This document shows, piece after piece, positions 16,657 to 25,362 of a stretch of DNA of 30,886 bases. Within the stretch, counting starts at the first letter, position 1; every line of letters begins with the position of its first letter. The stretch comes from an uncultured Clostridia bacterium. Lineage in GTDB: Bacteria; Bacillota; Clostridia; Oscillospirales; Acutalibacteraceae. The notes beneath the pieces were generated by a model. It had not been told where the DNA came from and made no database searches. It was given only the letters and a program-made list of their open reading frames with translations. Location: the NCBI GenBank assembly GCA_947626485.1, contig CANQSG010000006.1:1-30886 (forward strand), given 5' to 3'. The position numbers and the translations under genes are program-made.

Positions 16657-19600
16657 TTAAGCCTTTTTCTGCTTGCGTTTTACAAGAACGATAACGGTCA
16701 CGGCGATTCCCGCAAGCAGCAGCACCGCGCCCAAAACGATCAGCAGGATCGCCCAAAGCGGGAAACCGCTGCTCGCTGCCGCCGTCTTTTCGGGAGCTTC
16801 GCGTTTTACCGTGATTTTGTAGGTTCTTCTGCCGCCGTTTTCGGTTTCGACCAGAACCTTCACGATATTGTTGCCGACGTATTCGAGGTTGGTATCCCCG
16901 ACGGTGACGACCGCGTTTTCGTATTCGGGGACGGCCGTAACCGTCACCTTTTCGATTTCGTAGGGCACCGTCGCGGTATACTCCTTGATTTCGGGGTCGA
17001 ATGCGGGGACGATCTCCGCTTCGTCGAGCGCAAGCGAGGAAAGCCTTGTGCTCAGGAGCGTTTCGGTGGTCTCCTCGGTTACCACGACCTCGGGAGCCGT
17101 CGCCGCTTCTTGTTTTACGGTCACATTTGTCCACTGATACGGGTCGACCTTTAACAGATCCTTGCCGGTCGTGGCAAGCGCATCCGAGAGCGCGACCGCG
17201 GCGTCGCTGTACCGTTCGATATCGCCCACCTGCAACGTAAAGACGACGACGATGTCGCCCTTCTTTAATTTGCCGCCGTTGCAGGCGAGTGAAAAGACGA
17301 CGTCCTTATCCCGCGCGGTGAAGTAAAATTCGCAGTCGTTTTTGACAGCCTTCGCGTCGACGAACCGCAGACCCGAGGTCAGGGTGATTTTGCCGTTCAG
17401 CGCGGCGACGTCGTCGGTATTGCAGACGAGGGTGACCTGGATTTCATCGCCGACGGCAAAGCTCGTCGGACCCTCGAGGCGGAAGGACGCCGCGCCCGTT
17501 TTGGCGGATTTCGAGGAAAGCATGCAGTCGTAGATCGTGATCTTGCCGTCGCGGTCGACGTCCGCCGCCGTCAGCGCATGGCCGGTAAGCGGGTTCGTTC
17601 CTGCCAAATGCTTTAAGATCGCGGTGGAATCCTTGGCGTCCGCCTTTCCGTCGCCGGTCACGTCGCCGTAAAGGATGACGGTCGCTTTGTCTTTGATCAC
17701 CGGGCCGTCCATCAGCCGAATCTGCATGCCCGTGCCGATGTAACCGCCGAAATCGGTGATTTCGGTGCCGTCCGCCGCGAAAACCCGGATATATTGGGAA
17801 TTTTTCAGGCCGCTCAGCAGGGCTTTGATCGTGGTATTTTTCTCCACCCCTGTCAAAAGTCCGCCCGCGAGCTTATATTCCTCTTTCGCCGTTGCCAGCG
17901 CTTTCGGGAAGGTGCTGACCGGCTCGGCGAGCTTTGCGGCATTCGCGGTCTTGAAAAGGCGGAAATCGTCGAAATACGCCGTGCCGCCGCCGTCGTACAC
18001 CATGATGCCCACGCGGTTGCGGTCGTTGGTGTTGAAGGAGACGCCGAAGCTCTGCCAGTCGCAATTCTCTTTATAATTTTCTTTGCTGAAGGCAAACTTC
18101 TTGATGACCGTCGGCAGCTTCATGTTTTCGGTCACGTCGGAATATCCGTCGTACCTGTAACCGCTCAAAATCCCGACCGCGCCGTCGCCGGTTTTTACGA
18201 TCGAACATTTGGCGGAGAAGGTGTATTCGGTATGGGGCTCTACGTCGACCCAACGAATATAGTAAATTTTGTTGGGATAACGCTTTGTGCTCTCGTAAAG
18301 AAGGGCGTTTTTCTGGATGCTGTGGTTGCTGTTCGCGGGGTTCAGATCCCCGGCATGCTGCGCCGTGCCGAAAAGCGTGCTGTCCGTAACCGCCCAGTAA
18401 GCGGAGCCGTTTTCGAAATCGAAGTCCCCGACGAGATTGTCGGCTGCCGTTTTCGTCCCCAGCAGCGCGGGGTTCAGATCGGTTACCGTGACGTCCGCTT
18501 TCTTTTCGAAATCGGAGACGTATTTCACGGCGTTCTTCTCTTCGAAAATATAGAGCTCGTCGACGTCGATCGTGTCGTTGGTGCCTCTGATTAAGAATTT
18601 CAGGGCCTGCGCATCGTTCGACCGGATGCTGAAGCTGACGATGTGCCATGCGTTGTCCGCCGCCGCGGGGGAGACCTGCGTGGTCTTGGTGTAGAGTCTG
18701 CCCGCTTCCGAATCCGGGCTCGAGGTCTGGATAAAGTCCTCGGTATCCGGGTCGGCAAATCCGAGGGAGATATGGCTGTTGCCGAATTTGCTGCCGTCGG
18801 TTTTGGGGTATCTTGTAAACAGGGTGGCGTAATAGGTCGTGTTCTTCTTCAGCGGCACCGTGATATAGGCGAGCTTTTCCGTTTCGCCGGCTTCGAAGTG
18901 CAGATAATTGTCTCCCTTGAAAGCCGTCGAATCGGAACGGATCTCGCTGCCGCTGCCGCTGAAGTTCGTACCCTTTTCAAACCCGGCGTCCGCGAACAGG
19001 TTGTTTTGGGCTTCGGCGATGTAAGGATAATTGTTATAGGGGGTCGCGTTATGATAATCGACAAAATACGCCCTGGTCTGATTTCCCGAGGTGTCCGCCG
19101 GCTTGTCGGTCTGCAAAACCTTGATATCGTCGATGTAATACTGGGAATCGTTCATCGTTTGGAAAATCAGATAAAGCGAGGTGTAATTTCCGCTGTTTAC
19201 AACGAACGAATATTTTTGCCAGGCGTCGGCGTTTTGCAGGACGCCCTTCGTGACGACCGATTCAAAATTAAAGGTGGTATCCTTTGAAACGCAGTAGGCC
19301 GACATGCCGTCGTCGAATTCGCCCTTATAATAGAAGGAGATTTCGTAATTCGTGTTTGGCTCGGTTTTGAAGCTCTGGCTCAAGGTTTTGTGATTGCCCG
19401 CCAAAACATTCATGCCGTACCCGTCGGCGCCGCAGTTTTCGCTCGAAAACTCGAAATATGCGGAATCGAACGCCCAGCCGATCTCGCCTAAACTGAAATC
19501 GCCGTTGATCAGCTTCGAGCCTGCGTCGTCGATTTTGAAGATGATAACGTCGTCGATAAACGCCGCATTCTTTTTGCATTCGTGCGCTTCGAACGTGATC

Positions 19601-21414
19601 CGGTAGGTCGTATCCTCAGCGGGCGTGAAAATATCGCTGATCACCGTTTTCCAGTTCTCCGAGGAACCGATGCTTCCGCCGGTGACATACGCGGATCCGA
19701 TGCGCGAGGGATCCGGGGATATGACGGGGTTGCCTTCCTCGTCGAACGCCTTCATGATCGCCCACTTGGAAGAACCCATTTGCCCGTAAGAGCTGAAGAC
19801 CGCGATATATCGTTGCCCTTTTTCCACCTCGAAGGTCTGGTGAATCTTGGGATAATAGGTCGCGTCGGTCATCGTAAGCGAGCCCGCGCCCGAGCTTGCG
19901 ACGCTGCCCTTTGTATAGACCGGGCTGTTCGTCGTCTGTTCCCAGCCGGTCGTGCCGGATTCGAAGCCGGGATTTTGCAGCATCGACTCGATCTTCGCCG
20001 GGACATTGACCTTCTTGATGACGACGTCGTCAAAATACGCCGGGTTGGAGGAAGCGCTCTGAATCACGATCGCGATGCGGGTGTGCTCGCCGCTGTCCAA
20101 CGTAAGGACGAGGTTGTTCCAGGTCGGATCCTTGAGTTGACGGGAATCGCCCGTGATGTAGCCCTTGTCCGTCGCATTGGTCGCCGGGCTGAATCCGCTT
20201 TGCGAATCGCCGCTTGCGTCGCAAACCGACCATTTCAGCCAGCTCGTCGCGATATTTCCGATCGTATAACCATACGAAAAGGAGATCTGATAGCGCGTAT
20301 GCGGCTCGACGTCTACCGCCTGCCACACCTTGCTGTCTGTCTCAGACGGCTGTCTTAAGGCTTTTTCGCCGCTGTTTACCGGCGTTTGAACGATGGTTTG
20401 GGTGCCCTTGCTTTTCTTCCAACCGGCGAAATCGTCCTCAAACCCGCCGTTTGTAAGGAGGTTCTCGGTATCGTCGAGGCTCACGCATACGTCGTCTACG
20501 GTCAGCTCGCCGCCCTCGCCCGTCAGGATCATGAGGCGGTGCGCGGTTCGGTACATCGAAGAAAAGGTATAGGTCTCGGTTTTCCACTCCTCGGTCGCTT
20601 CCAGACTGTGCTTTTCGCCGATGACGTCGTTTTTGCTAATCTCCTCCCGCACGCGGGCGATCGCCCACGAAGCGCCGGCGCCGCTGCCCTTGTAACGGAA
20701 CGAAACGGTATAATAGGTTTCCTGCGCGGTGGGGAAATCGAAGTAGATCCCGCTGTCCTTGCCGCTCGGTAATTGCGCCGCGACAAAGCCGTCGACGCCG
20801 TTGCCCGTTAAGACGACTTCGCCGTCTCCCATCGCATGATAGCTGCGCTCCTCCTCTTTGTTTTCAAAAGAGCCGTTCGCAAGGAGGTTTTTCGCGCTTT
20901 TTATGCCGGTTTGCGGGATCGATACGGCGTCTATCTCGACGTCGGTTCCCTGCACGCCGAAATAGAAATCGGAATAGAAGGCATGGCTGAATTCAAAGGA
21001 ATATAAGGCCCAGTCCTCAGCCTGTTCGAGCGTTACGCTTTTGATGGTCGTGTATTGGCTGTCCCGGTTGTAAAAAACGGCGATTTTGTCGCTCGCATCC
21101 GCGGTCGGGTTGCGATACCAGAACTGAAACGTATAGGTCACGTTTTTTTCGAGCGAGACCTTTTTGGAATAGGCGTAAGCGCTGTCGCTTTGTCCCTTTA
21201 CGAGATAGTCGCCGTCGAAGGCGTCGTCGGACTGCATTCTTCCGTCCGCCCAAAACGTATCCGTTTCAAAGCTGCCGCCGGTCAGATAGCCGTGCTCCGC
21301 GCGTTCGGCTGTGGCGGTGATTGCAGAGAAAAGCGGGATCGACGCCGACACCATCGCCACGATCAATAGAACAGAAATCGCGCGGCTTACATTGCTTTTC
21401 CATCGTTTAAGCAT
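16657..21414 (-). CDS. Membrane-anchored multi-CBM protein with dockerin-, cohesin- and cadherin-like modules
   Basis: A 1585-residue surface protein. After a signal peptide (about 11-37) come seven CBM4/9-like beta-sandwiches, each opening with a variant of NLLxNGxFE: about 42-168, 175-314, 317-470, 476-628, 632-768, 803-958 and 992-1156. Each ends in a (F/I)DDV-like strand in most copies. Residues 1175-1305 form an Ig-like stretch plus dockerin (GDVTGDGKADAKDSTAILKH, DVDRDGKITIYDCML). Residues 1308-1435 resemble a cohesin, 1452-1540 a cadherin-like beta-sandwich, and 1552-1577 a membrane span followed by a basic tail. No catalytic domain is seen. It probably gathers polysaccharide at the cell surface and may bind dockerin proteins such as the one at 3313-5661. 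Start 21414 has GGGAGG upstream. Nineteen bases separate it from the glycosidase gene. Confidence 0.8.
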   Translation of the reverse strand: MLKRWKSNVSRAISVLLIVAMVSASIPLFSAITATAERAEHGYLTGGSFETDTFWADGRMQSDDAFDGDYLVKGQSDSAYAYSKKVSLEKNVTYTFQFWYRNPTADASDKIAVFYNRDSQYTTIKSVTLEQAEDWALYSFEFSHAFYSDFYFGVQGTDVEIDAVSIPQTGIKSAKNLLANGSFENKEEERSYHAMGDGEVVLTGNGVDGFVAAQLPSGKDSGIYFDFPTAQETYYTVSFRYKGSGAGASWAIARVREEISKNDVIGEKHSLEATEEWKTETYTFSSMYRTAHRLMILTGEGGELTVDDVCVSLDDTENLLTNGGFEDDFAGWKKSKGTQTIVQTPVNSGEKALRQPSETDSKVWQAVDVEPHTRYQISFSYGYTIGNIATSWLKWSVCDASGDSQSGFSPATNATDKGYITGDSRQLKDPTWNNLVLTLDSGEHTRIAIVIQSASSNPAYFDDVVIKKVNVPAKIESMLQNPGFESGTTGWEQTTNSPVYTKGSVASSGAGSLTMTDATYYPKIHQTFEVEKGQRYIAVFSSYGQMGSSKWAIMKAFDEEGNPVISPDPSRIGSAYVTGGSIGSSENWKTVISDIFTPAEDTTYRITFEAHECKKNAAFIDDVIIFKIDDAGSKLINGDFSLGEIGWAFDSAYFEFSSENCGADGYGMNVLAGNHKTLSQSFKTEPNTNYEISFYYKGEFDDGMSAYCVSKDTTFNFESVVTKGVLQNADAWQKYSFVVNSGNYTSLYLIFQTMNDSQYYIDDIKVLQTDKPADTSGNQTRAYFVDYHNATPYNNYPYIAEAQNNLFADAGFEKGTNFSGSGSEIRSDSTAFKGDNYLHFEAGETEKLAYITVPLKKNTTYYATLFTRYPKTDGSKFGNSHISLGFADPDTEDFIQTSSPDSEAGRLYTKTTQVSPAAADNAWHIVSFSIRSNDAQALKFLIRGTNDTIDVDELYIFEEKNAVKYVSDFEKKADVTVTDLNPALLGTKTAADNLVGDFDFENGSAYWAVTDSTLFGTAQHAGDLNPANSNHSIQKNALLYESTKRYPNKIYYIRWVDVEPHTEYTFSAKCSIVKTGDGAVGILSGYRYDGYSDVTENMKLPTVIKKFAFSKENYKENCDWQSFGVSFNTNDRNRVGIMVYDGGGTAYFDDFRLFKTANAAKLAEPVSTFPKALATAKEEYKLAGGLLTGVEKNTTIKALLSGLKNSQYIRVFAADGTEITDFGGYIGTGMQIRLMDGPVIKDKATVILYGDVTGDGKADAKDSTAILKHLAGTNPLTGHALTAADVDRDGKITIYDCMLSSKSAKTGAASFRLEGPTSFAVGDEIQVTLVCNTDDVAALNGKITLTSGLRFVDAKAVKNDCEFYFTARDKDVVFSLACNGGKLKKGDIVVVFTLQVGDIERYSDAAVALSDALATTGKDLLKVDPYQWTNVTVKQEAATAPEVVVTEETTETLLSTRLSSLALDEAEIVPAFDPEIKEYTATVPYEIEKVTVTAVPEYENAVVTVGDTNLEYVGNNIVKVLVETENGGRRTYKITVKREAPEKTAAASSGFPLWAILLIVLGAVLLLAGIAVTVIVLVKRKQKKA

Positions 21415-21433
21415 CGTTTATCCTCCCTTTCCG

Positions 21434-23536
21434 TTATCTGAATTCGGTGATCGTCATGTCATCGATATAGAACCTTGTATTGGTAAGGGTATTCGAGCTG
21501 TTCATGATAACGACGCGCACCAATCCGTCGTCCGATGACGTAAAGTCGGTCTCGATATAATGCCATTCGGTATCGCCTTCTTCGGTGTTGGTAAGTCCCG
21601 TATAAGCGAGGTTGTTGTTATTGTAATCCCGCACGGTAATGGAAATCGAACCGCGCTTTGTCTTATACCACACACCGAAATGATAGGTTCTTGCAGGCTG
21701 CAATTTCAGGTTATAGAACATAAACGAGGTGTACTGACCCGGCGTCCCGATGCCGTTTTCATAGTCCACCTTAAAGGAATATTGGCCGCTGTGGGCTTCC
21801 TCGGTGGTAAACTGGCCGCAATTATGCGGTCTGCCGCTCGCGTCGGTACGGACATACCAGCCGTTGCTGTTTTCGGACGTATAATTGTCGGCATACGTCG
21901 CCTTGTATTCCCCGTCCTCAAAGCCGCCGGCATAATTCCCGCTTGCGTCGACAAACATTTCGGCGGGCACGTAGACCTCGTTTTCATTCGACGGATCAGA
22001 GGTCATTTTGTTCCCGTTGTAATCGACGGCGATGACGCGGTAGCGGTATTTCACGCCCGGCACACGGGTATCGTCGACATAGGTAAGCAGACCGTTGTCC
22101 ATCGAATTGTCCATCGAATCGATGTTGTCGGCGATCACGTGCCACGCCCCGCCGTTCTCGCTGCGTTCGAGCGTGAAATAGTCGACGCCGCGGCCGCCGA
22201 TCCAATAGTTGGTGTCGGAATCGAAATTATAGAGCAGGACGGGTTTGTCCATGACGGGCTTCATACCCTTATATTCGTTTTTGAGGTCGCTGATCGTGTA
22301 GGAAAGATCGAGCGCATAGTCCTGCAACAGCGAATAATCGTCGGTCCGGTATTCGGCAAACAGGTTGCTGTTTCTGCCGGGCGCCATCGTGTGCACGCAG
22401 AAGAAGAAGGCGCCCAGATAGCCGCCCTCCACCGCGCTGCGGTAATGGCGGACGCGCGCGGCGTTGAGCACCGCGTCGGAATACTGGTCGACGTTTGCCG
22501 ATTCGCCGACGTTCAGCTCGCCGAGATAGGCCGGGCGCTGCTGGAAGCGGGTCTCGAGATTCGGGGTGCCCTTGACGCTGTAATAGTTGTAGCCGATGAT
22601 GTCGACCTTCAGATCGTTGTACTTAAAGCCGTTGATGTCCCAGCCCACGTCCTCCACGCTCGTGGGGATATCGGGCATATACTTTTTCGAGGTATCGTGC
22701 AGGACGTTTAAAAGGGAGGCAAAATCTTTCCAAGCAAGCCCGTCCTCGGCGTAGAGCATGCCGTTTTCCACGTCGTTTGTCAGTGTGCCGTTTTCGACCG
22801 TCAGGTTCATGATCGGGATAATATCCTGATATTCGCTTAAGATCTCGCACACCTTGCTGACGCCGTTCTCGATGTACGCCTCGCGCGCCGTTTCATCGTA
22901 ATAATAGCGGAAGTATTTCAGCCGGATTTCATATGGAGACAGCCCGTTGTAATCATAGTTGAAGAGATGCCCCCAACCGTGAACCAATATTGTGGGCACA
23001 ACGTCGATGCCGACCTTGCGGCAGGAGTTCATCAGATCTCTTAAATCCGTAACAAACCTGTCCCCAAGCCCCGTCACCAAGCCGTTTTCGTCGTACGTAT
23101 AGCCGGAGCCGCCCGCCAAAATCCAGGGATTGATCGCGGTAAAGCCCAGCGCCTTCAAATTGTATAACGAACGCTCGACGTATTCCGCCTTATAGGTCGA
23201 TTTTCTGGCGGTGATCTCATTGTCGCCGATGCCCTGCGAATACTGGGTGTAGGTGCCGAATTTGTTATAGTCGATCCTGTAAATAAATCCGTCCTCGGCT
23301 AAAATACGTTCGTATTCGTTTTTGTAGGTGACGCCGTTGACCGAAAAATCAAAAGAGCCGTCGGCTTTCAGGGTGATCCCGTGCGCCACGGTCGCATCCG
23401 CGCTCGCGCCCGCGACGTTCTGTTCGGAATAGAACGCGGTATTCCGGGTCGTATCCCCCGCGAGGGCGGCCGCCGAGATGACAGCCGCCGTCAGGCAGGA
23501 AAATACGGGAATCAAAATCTTTCGAGAAATGTTCAT
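21434..23536 (-). CDS. Secreted clan GH-A-like glycoside hydrolase with FN3-like and CBM4/9-like domains
   Basis: A 700-residue exported protein. Residues 1-26 are a signal peptide. Residues about 60-410 form a TIM-barrel of the cellulase type: LKALGFTAINPWIL (strand 2 area), VGIDVVPTILVHGWGH (strand 3), IIPIMNLTVENG with Glu248 as candidate acid/base, DIIGYNYY (strand 6) and RPAYLGELNVGES with Glu340 as candidate nucleophile (strand 7). The acid/base context is VEN, not the usual NEP. A fibronectin-like domain lies at about 415-515 and a CBM4/9-like domain at 530-700, ending FYIDDMTITEF. It probably performs the first extracellular cut of the target polysaccharide. Start 23536 has GAGGAG upstream; 21 bp separate it from the binding lipoprotein. 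The family (GH5-like or another GH-A family) is not decided. Confidence 0.75.
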   Translation of the reverse strand: MNISRKILIPVFSCLTAAVISAAALAGDTTRNTAFYSEQNVAGASADATVAHGITLKADGSFDFSVNGVTYKNEYERILAEDGFIYRIDYNKFGTYTQYSQGIGDNEITARKSTYKAEYVERSLYNLKALGFTAINPWILAGGSGYTYDENGLVTGLGDRFVTDLRDLMNSCRKVGIDVVPTILVHGWGHLFNYDYNGLSPYEIRLKYFRYYYDETAREAYIENGVSKVCEILSEYQDIIPIMNLTVENGTLTNDVENGMLYAEDGLAWKDFASLLNVLHDTSKKYMPDIPTSVEDVGWDINGFKYNDLKVDIIGYNYYSVKGTPNLETRFQQRPAYLGELNVGESANVDQYSDAVLNAARVRHYRSAVEGGYLGAFFFCVHTMAPGRNSNLFAEYRTDDYSLLQDYALDLSYTISDLKNEYKGMKPVMDKPVLLYNFDSDTNYWIGGRGVDYFTLERSENGGAWHVIADNIDSMDNSMDNGLLTYVDDTRVPGVKYRYRVIAVDYNGNKMTSDPSNENEVYVPAEMFVDASGNYAGGFEDGEYKATYADNYTSENSNGWYVRTDASGRPHNCGQFTTEEAHSGQYSFKVDYENGIGTPGQYTSFMFYNLKLQPARTYHFGVWYKTKRGSISITVRDYNNNNLAYTGLTNTEEGDTEWHYIETDFTSSDDGLVRVVIMNSSNTLTNTRFYIDDMTITEFR

Positions 23537-23557
23537 GAATTGCTCACTCCTCTAAAT

Positions 23558-25015
23558 TTAGTTCAAATAGATTTTCCGGAGATTTTCGGTGATGACGTTC
23601 GACCATCTGTCCATCGTGGCGCTGATATCGCCCCCGTTTAACGCGCACTGCTGGTTGTAGTCCCACCAGTCATAGTCGCCGCCGTACTCCACAACGCCCG
23701 TGCTGAGCTTAAACACCTTCGGCTGATCCCAGAGATAGTCCATCATCGCCGCCGCGGATTCGTTGACCCAGGTGGTGTGACCCTTTTCGTCGAACTGCGG
23801 CGAAAGCCAGTATTCCAGCGCATACGCCGCGGCCTCGGTATTCTTCGCGCCGACCGGGAAGCCCCAAAGCTGGAAATTGCAGGGCGCGACGTTCACGCCT
23901 TTTTTGCAGGGGATCGGCGCAAAGCCCAGGGTAAAGGGCAGATTCTCATACCGTTCGCCACTCTGCAGCGCCCAGGAATCGTCTAAGAACATGGCGCATT
24001 TGCTGTTCATGAATCCGTCGCGGTTCAGCGCCATATCCATGACCTTGTATTGCCCTTTGGTGCTGAGGTTGTAAATATACTGATAGGCCGCGCGGTAATT
24101 TGCGCTGCCGGTGTTATTTACGAGCTTGCCGTTCTGGAAGGTCACCGCGTCCTCGCCGGAGCTCTGGGACAACCGGTAGGCGTGATATTCGGTGGAAAGG
24201 GCGGTGACGCCCGATTTTTGCTGAATTTGCTGCGCGGTGGTGATCAGCGTGTCCCAGTTCCAGTTTTTCTGCTGCCAAAGGGTGTGCGGGTCGGTAACGC
24301 CGTGCTTTTTGAACAGATCGACGTTATAGAGCATGATGCCGAAGTTGATATGGGAATTGCCCTTGATGATCGCGCCGTACTGCTTCCCGTTCCATTTGAT
24401 TTTATTCATCGATTCCAAATCGAAGGTATTCTTGTTCATGCTGAGCTTGCTGTTATCGATCGGCTGGAAATAGTCCTGAATGATCGCATTCGGATACTGC
24501 TCTTGCATGATGCAGGCGATATCCGGCGAATTCTTCTGCAGCTTCAAAGAGGACAACTTTTGCATATACGCGTCTTCGTCGGCATAAACAAACTTTACCT
24601 TGATGCCGGTGGCCTTGGTAAAGCGCTCCATCTTCTTTACCTCATAATCAAACGCCGGCCACCAGATGAGGATCGTGACCTCCTTGCCGGAAAGGTTCTT
24701 GGGGACGCTCGAAAGGAAGTCGGTTTTCGCGGTTTCGTTGATCTTGTTTTTGTGGACGAGCCCGTCGTCGTAGGTTTGCGTATTTCCGCCGCCGCCGGTC
24801 GTCGTGGTCGCGGTCGTGGTCGTGGTGATCTTAGAGGTGATCGCCTCGCCGTCCGTATCGCCGTCGCCGAATCCGTCGTCGGCCTCATCCCCGTACAAGA
24901 TCTCGGATTCTTCTGCCACCTCTGCTTCGTCCCCGCAGGCAGACATCGCAAAGATCATCGCAAGGCATAAAAGAACGGCGATGCATGCACGCACATACTT
25001 CCCTGTCATTTTCAT
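23558..25015 (-). CDS. Sugar ABC transporter substrate-binding lipoprotein (CUT1)
   Basis: A 485-residue lipoprotein, first gene of the minus-strand cluster. The signal peptide ends in lipobox MSAC with the lipid-bearing Cys at residue 27. An acidic and Thr-rich linker (ITTTTTATTTT then GGGG) tethers the mature domain. The cluster-1 binding fold starts near EVTILIWWPAFDYEVKKMER and shows SPDIACIMQ, NVDLFKKHGV, MNSKCAMFLDDSWAL and a string of aromatic residues near the end (YGGDYDWWDYNQ) that suits sugar stacking. The start at 25015 has GGAGGAG six bases upstream; a TTG five codons earlier overlaps that site and is rejected. It is the best candidate binding protein for the permease pair at 5758-7631, because the first pair has its own binding protein. 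It is read from the putative AraC-controlled promoter at 25056-25103. Confidence 0.9.
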   Translation of the reverse strand: MKMTGKYVRACIAVLLCLAMIFAMSACGDEAEVAEESEILYGDEADDGFGDGDTDGEAITSKITTTTTATTTTGGGGNTQTYDDGLVHKNKINETAKTDFLSSVPKNLSGKEVTILIWWPAFDYEVKKMERFTKATGIKVKFVYADEDAYMQKLSSLKLQKNSPDIACIMQEQYPNAIIQDYFQPIDNSKLSMNKNTFDLESMNKIKWNGKQYGAIIKGNSHINFGIMLYNVDLFKKHGVTDPHTLWQQKNWNWDTLITTAQQIQQKSGVTALSTEYHAYRLSQSSGEDAVTFQNGKLVNNTGSANYRAAYQYIYNLSTKGQYKVMDMALNRDGFMNSKCAMFLDDSWALQSGERYENLPFTLGFAPIPCKKGVNVAPCNFQLWGFPVGAKNTEAAAYALEYWLSPQFDEKGHTTWVNESAAAMMDYLWDQPKVFKLSTGVVEYGGDYDWWDYNQQCALNGGDISATMDRWSNVITENLRKIYLN

Positions 25016-25055
25016 AAAAAACTCCTCCAATCAAGTTTTTTTGTAGTTTAATTTT

Positions 25056-25103
25056 ATTATAAGGCGAACTTCCTGTAAATGTATAAAAGCAGTCAAATAA
25101 ATG
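25056..25103 (-). promoter_or_regulatory. Putative AraC-activated promoter of the twelve-gene cluster
   Basis: On the minus strand a consensus TATAAT (25056-25061) lies about 40 bases before the start codon of the binding lipoprotein. No good -35 box is present at 16-18 bp spacing. Instead the motif CATTTA occurs twice as a direct repeat, at 25076-25081 and 25098-25103, 22 bp apart (about two helix turns), with the inner copy at the -35 position. This arrangement fits activation by an AraC-type regulator. It is prediction only. Confidence 0.5.
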
Positions 25104-25299
25104 GACAAAAGTATCGTTTGGGCATTTTCCGTGCGTTTTATAAAATTCTGCAAACCGGTTCGGAGATACACCATTATTCACATAAACAATTTCCTTTTTA
25201 AAAATATTTTTTCAAGCATTCCCACAGCAAGCGCAAAATTCCGCCGCAAACGCGGCGCCGGCGCGCGGCGGAAAATCAAGAGAAAAGTATCTTTTTCTC
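25104..25299. other. Divergent intergenic region with a GC-rich inverted repeat
   Basis: Non-coding spacer between the minus-strand cluster and the AraC gene. Most of it is AT-rich, including an A/T run near 25196-25211. It contains a perfect 9-bp inverted repeat TTCCGCCGC (25239-25247) and GCGGCGGAA (25265-25273) around a G+C-rich 17-base loop. No open frame with a ribosome site was found. Confidence 0.5.
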
Positions 25300-25328
25300 T
25301 TGACATCGCAGAAGAAATCGGATATTCT
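25278..25328 (+). promoter_or_regulatory. Promoter and palindromic operator candidate of the AraC-GH3 operon
   Basis: TTGACA (25300-25305) and TATTCT (25323-25328) are 17 bp apart, a strong sigma-70-type promoter 35 bases before the regulator start codon. Overlapping the upstream edge of the -35 box is a palindrome, AAGAGAAAA (25278-25286) and TTTTCTCTT (25293-25301), with a 6-base centre. It could be an autoregulatory site. Confidence 0.65.
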
Positions 25329-25362
25329 TATCGTAGAACGAAACGCACGGGGGGATCGACGG

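Noticed and set aside
21560..22711. 383-codon plus-strand open frame opposite the GH-A-like gene
   Set aside because: Valine/isoleucine/arginine-rich shadow of the real gene, with no ribosome site or domain.
24795..24840. Tandem GTGGTCGCG-like repeat
   Set aside because: It simply encodes the Thr-rich linker of the binding lipoprotein; not a CRISPR or regulatory repeat.
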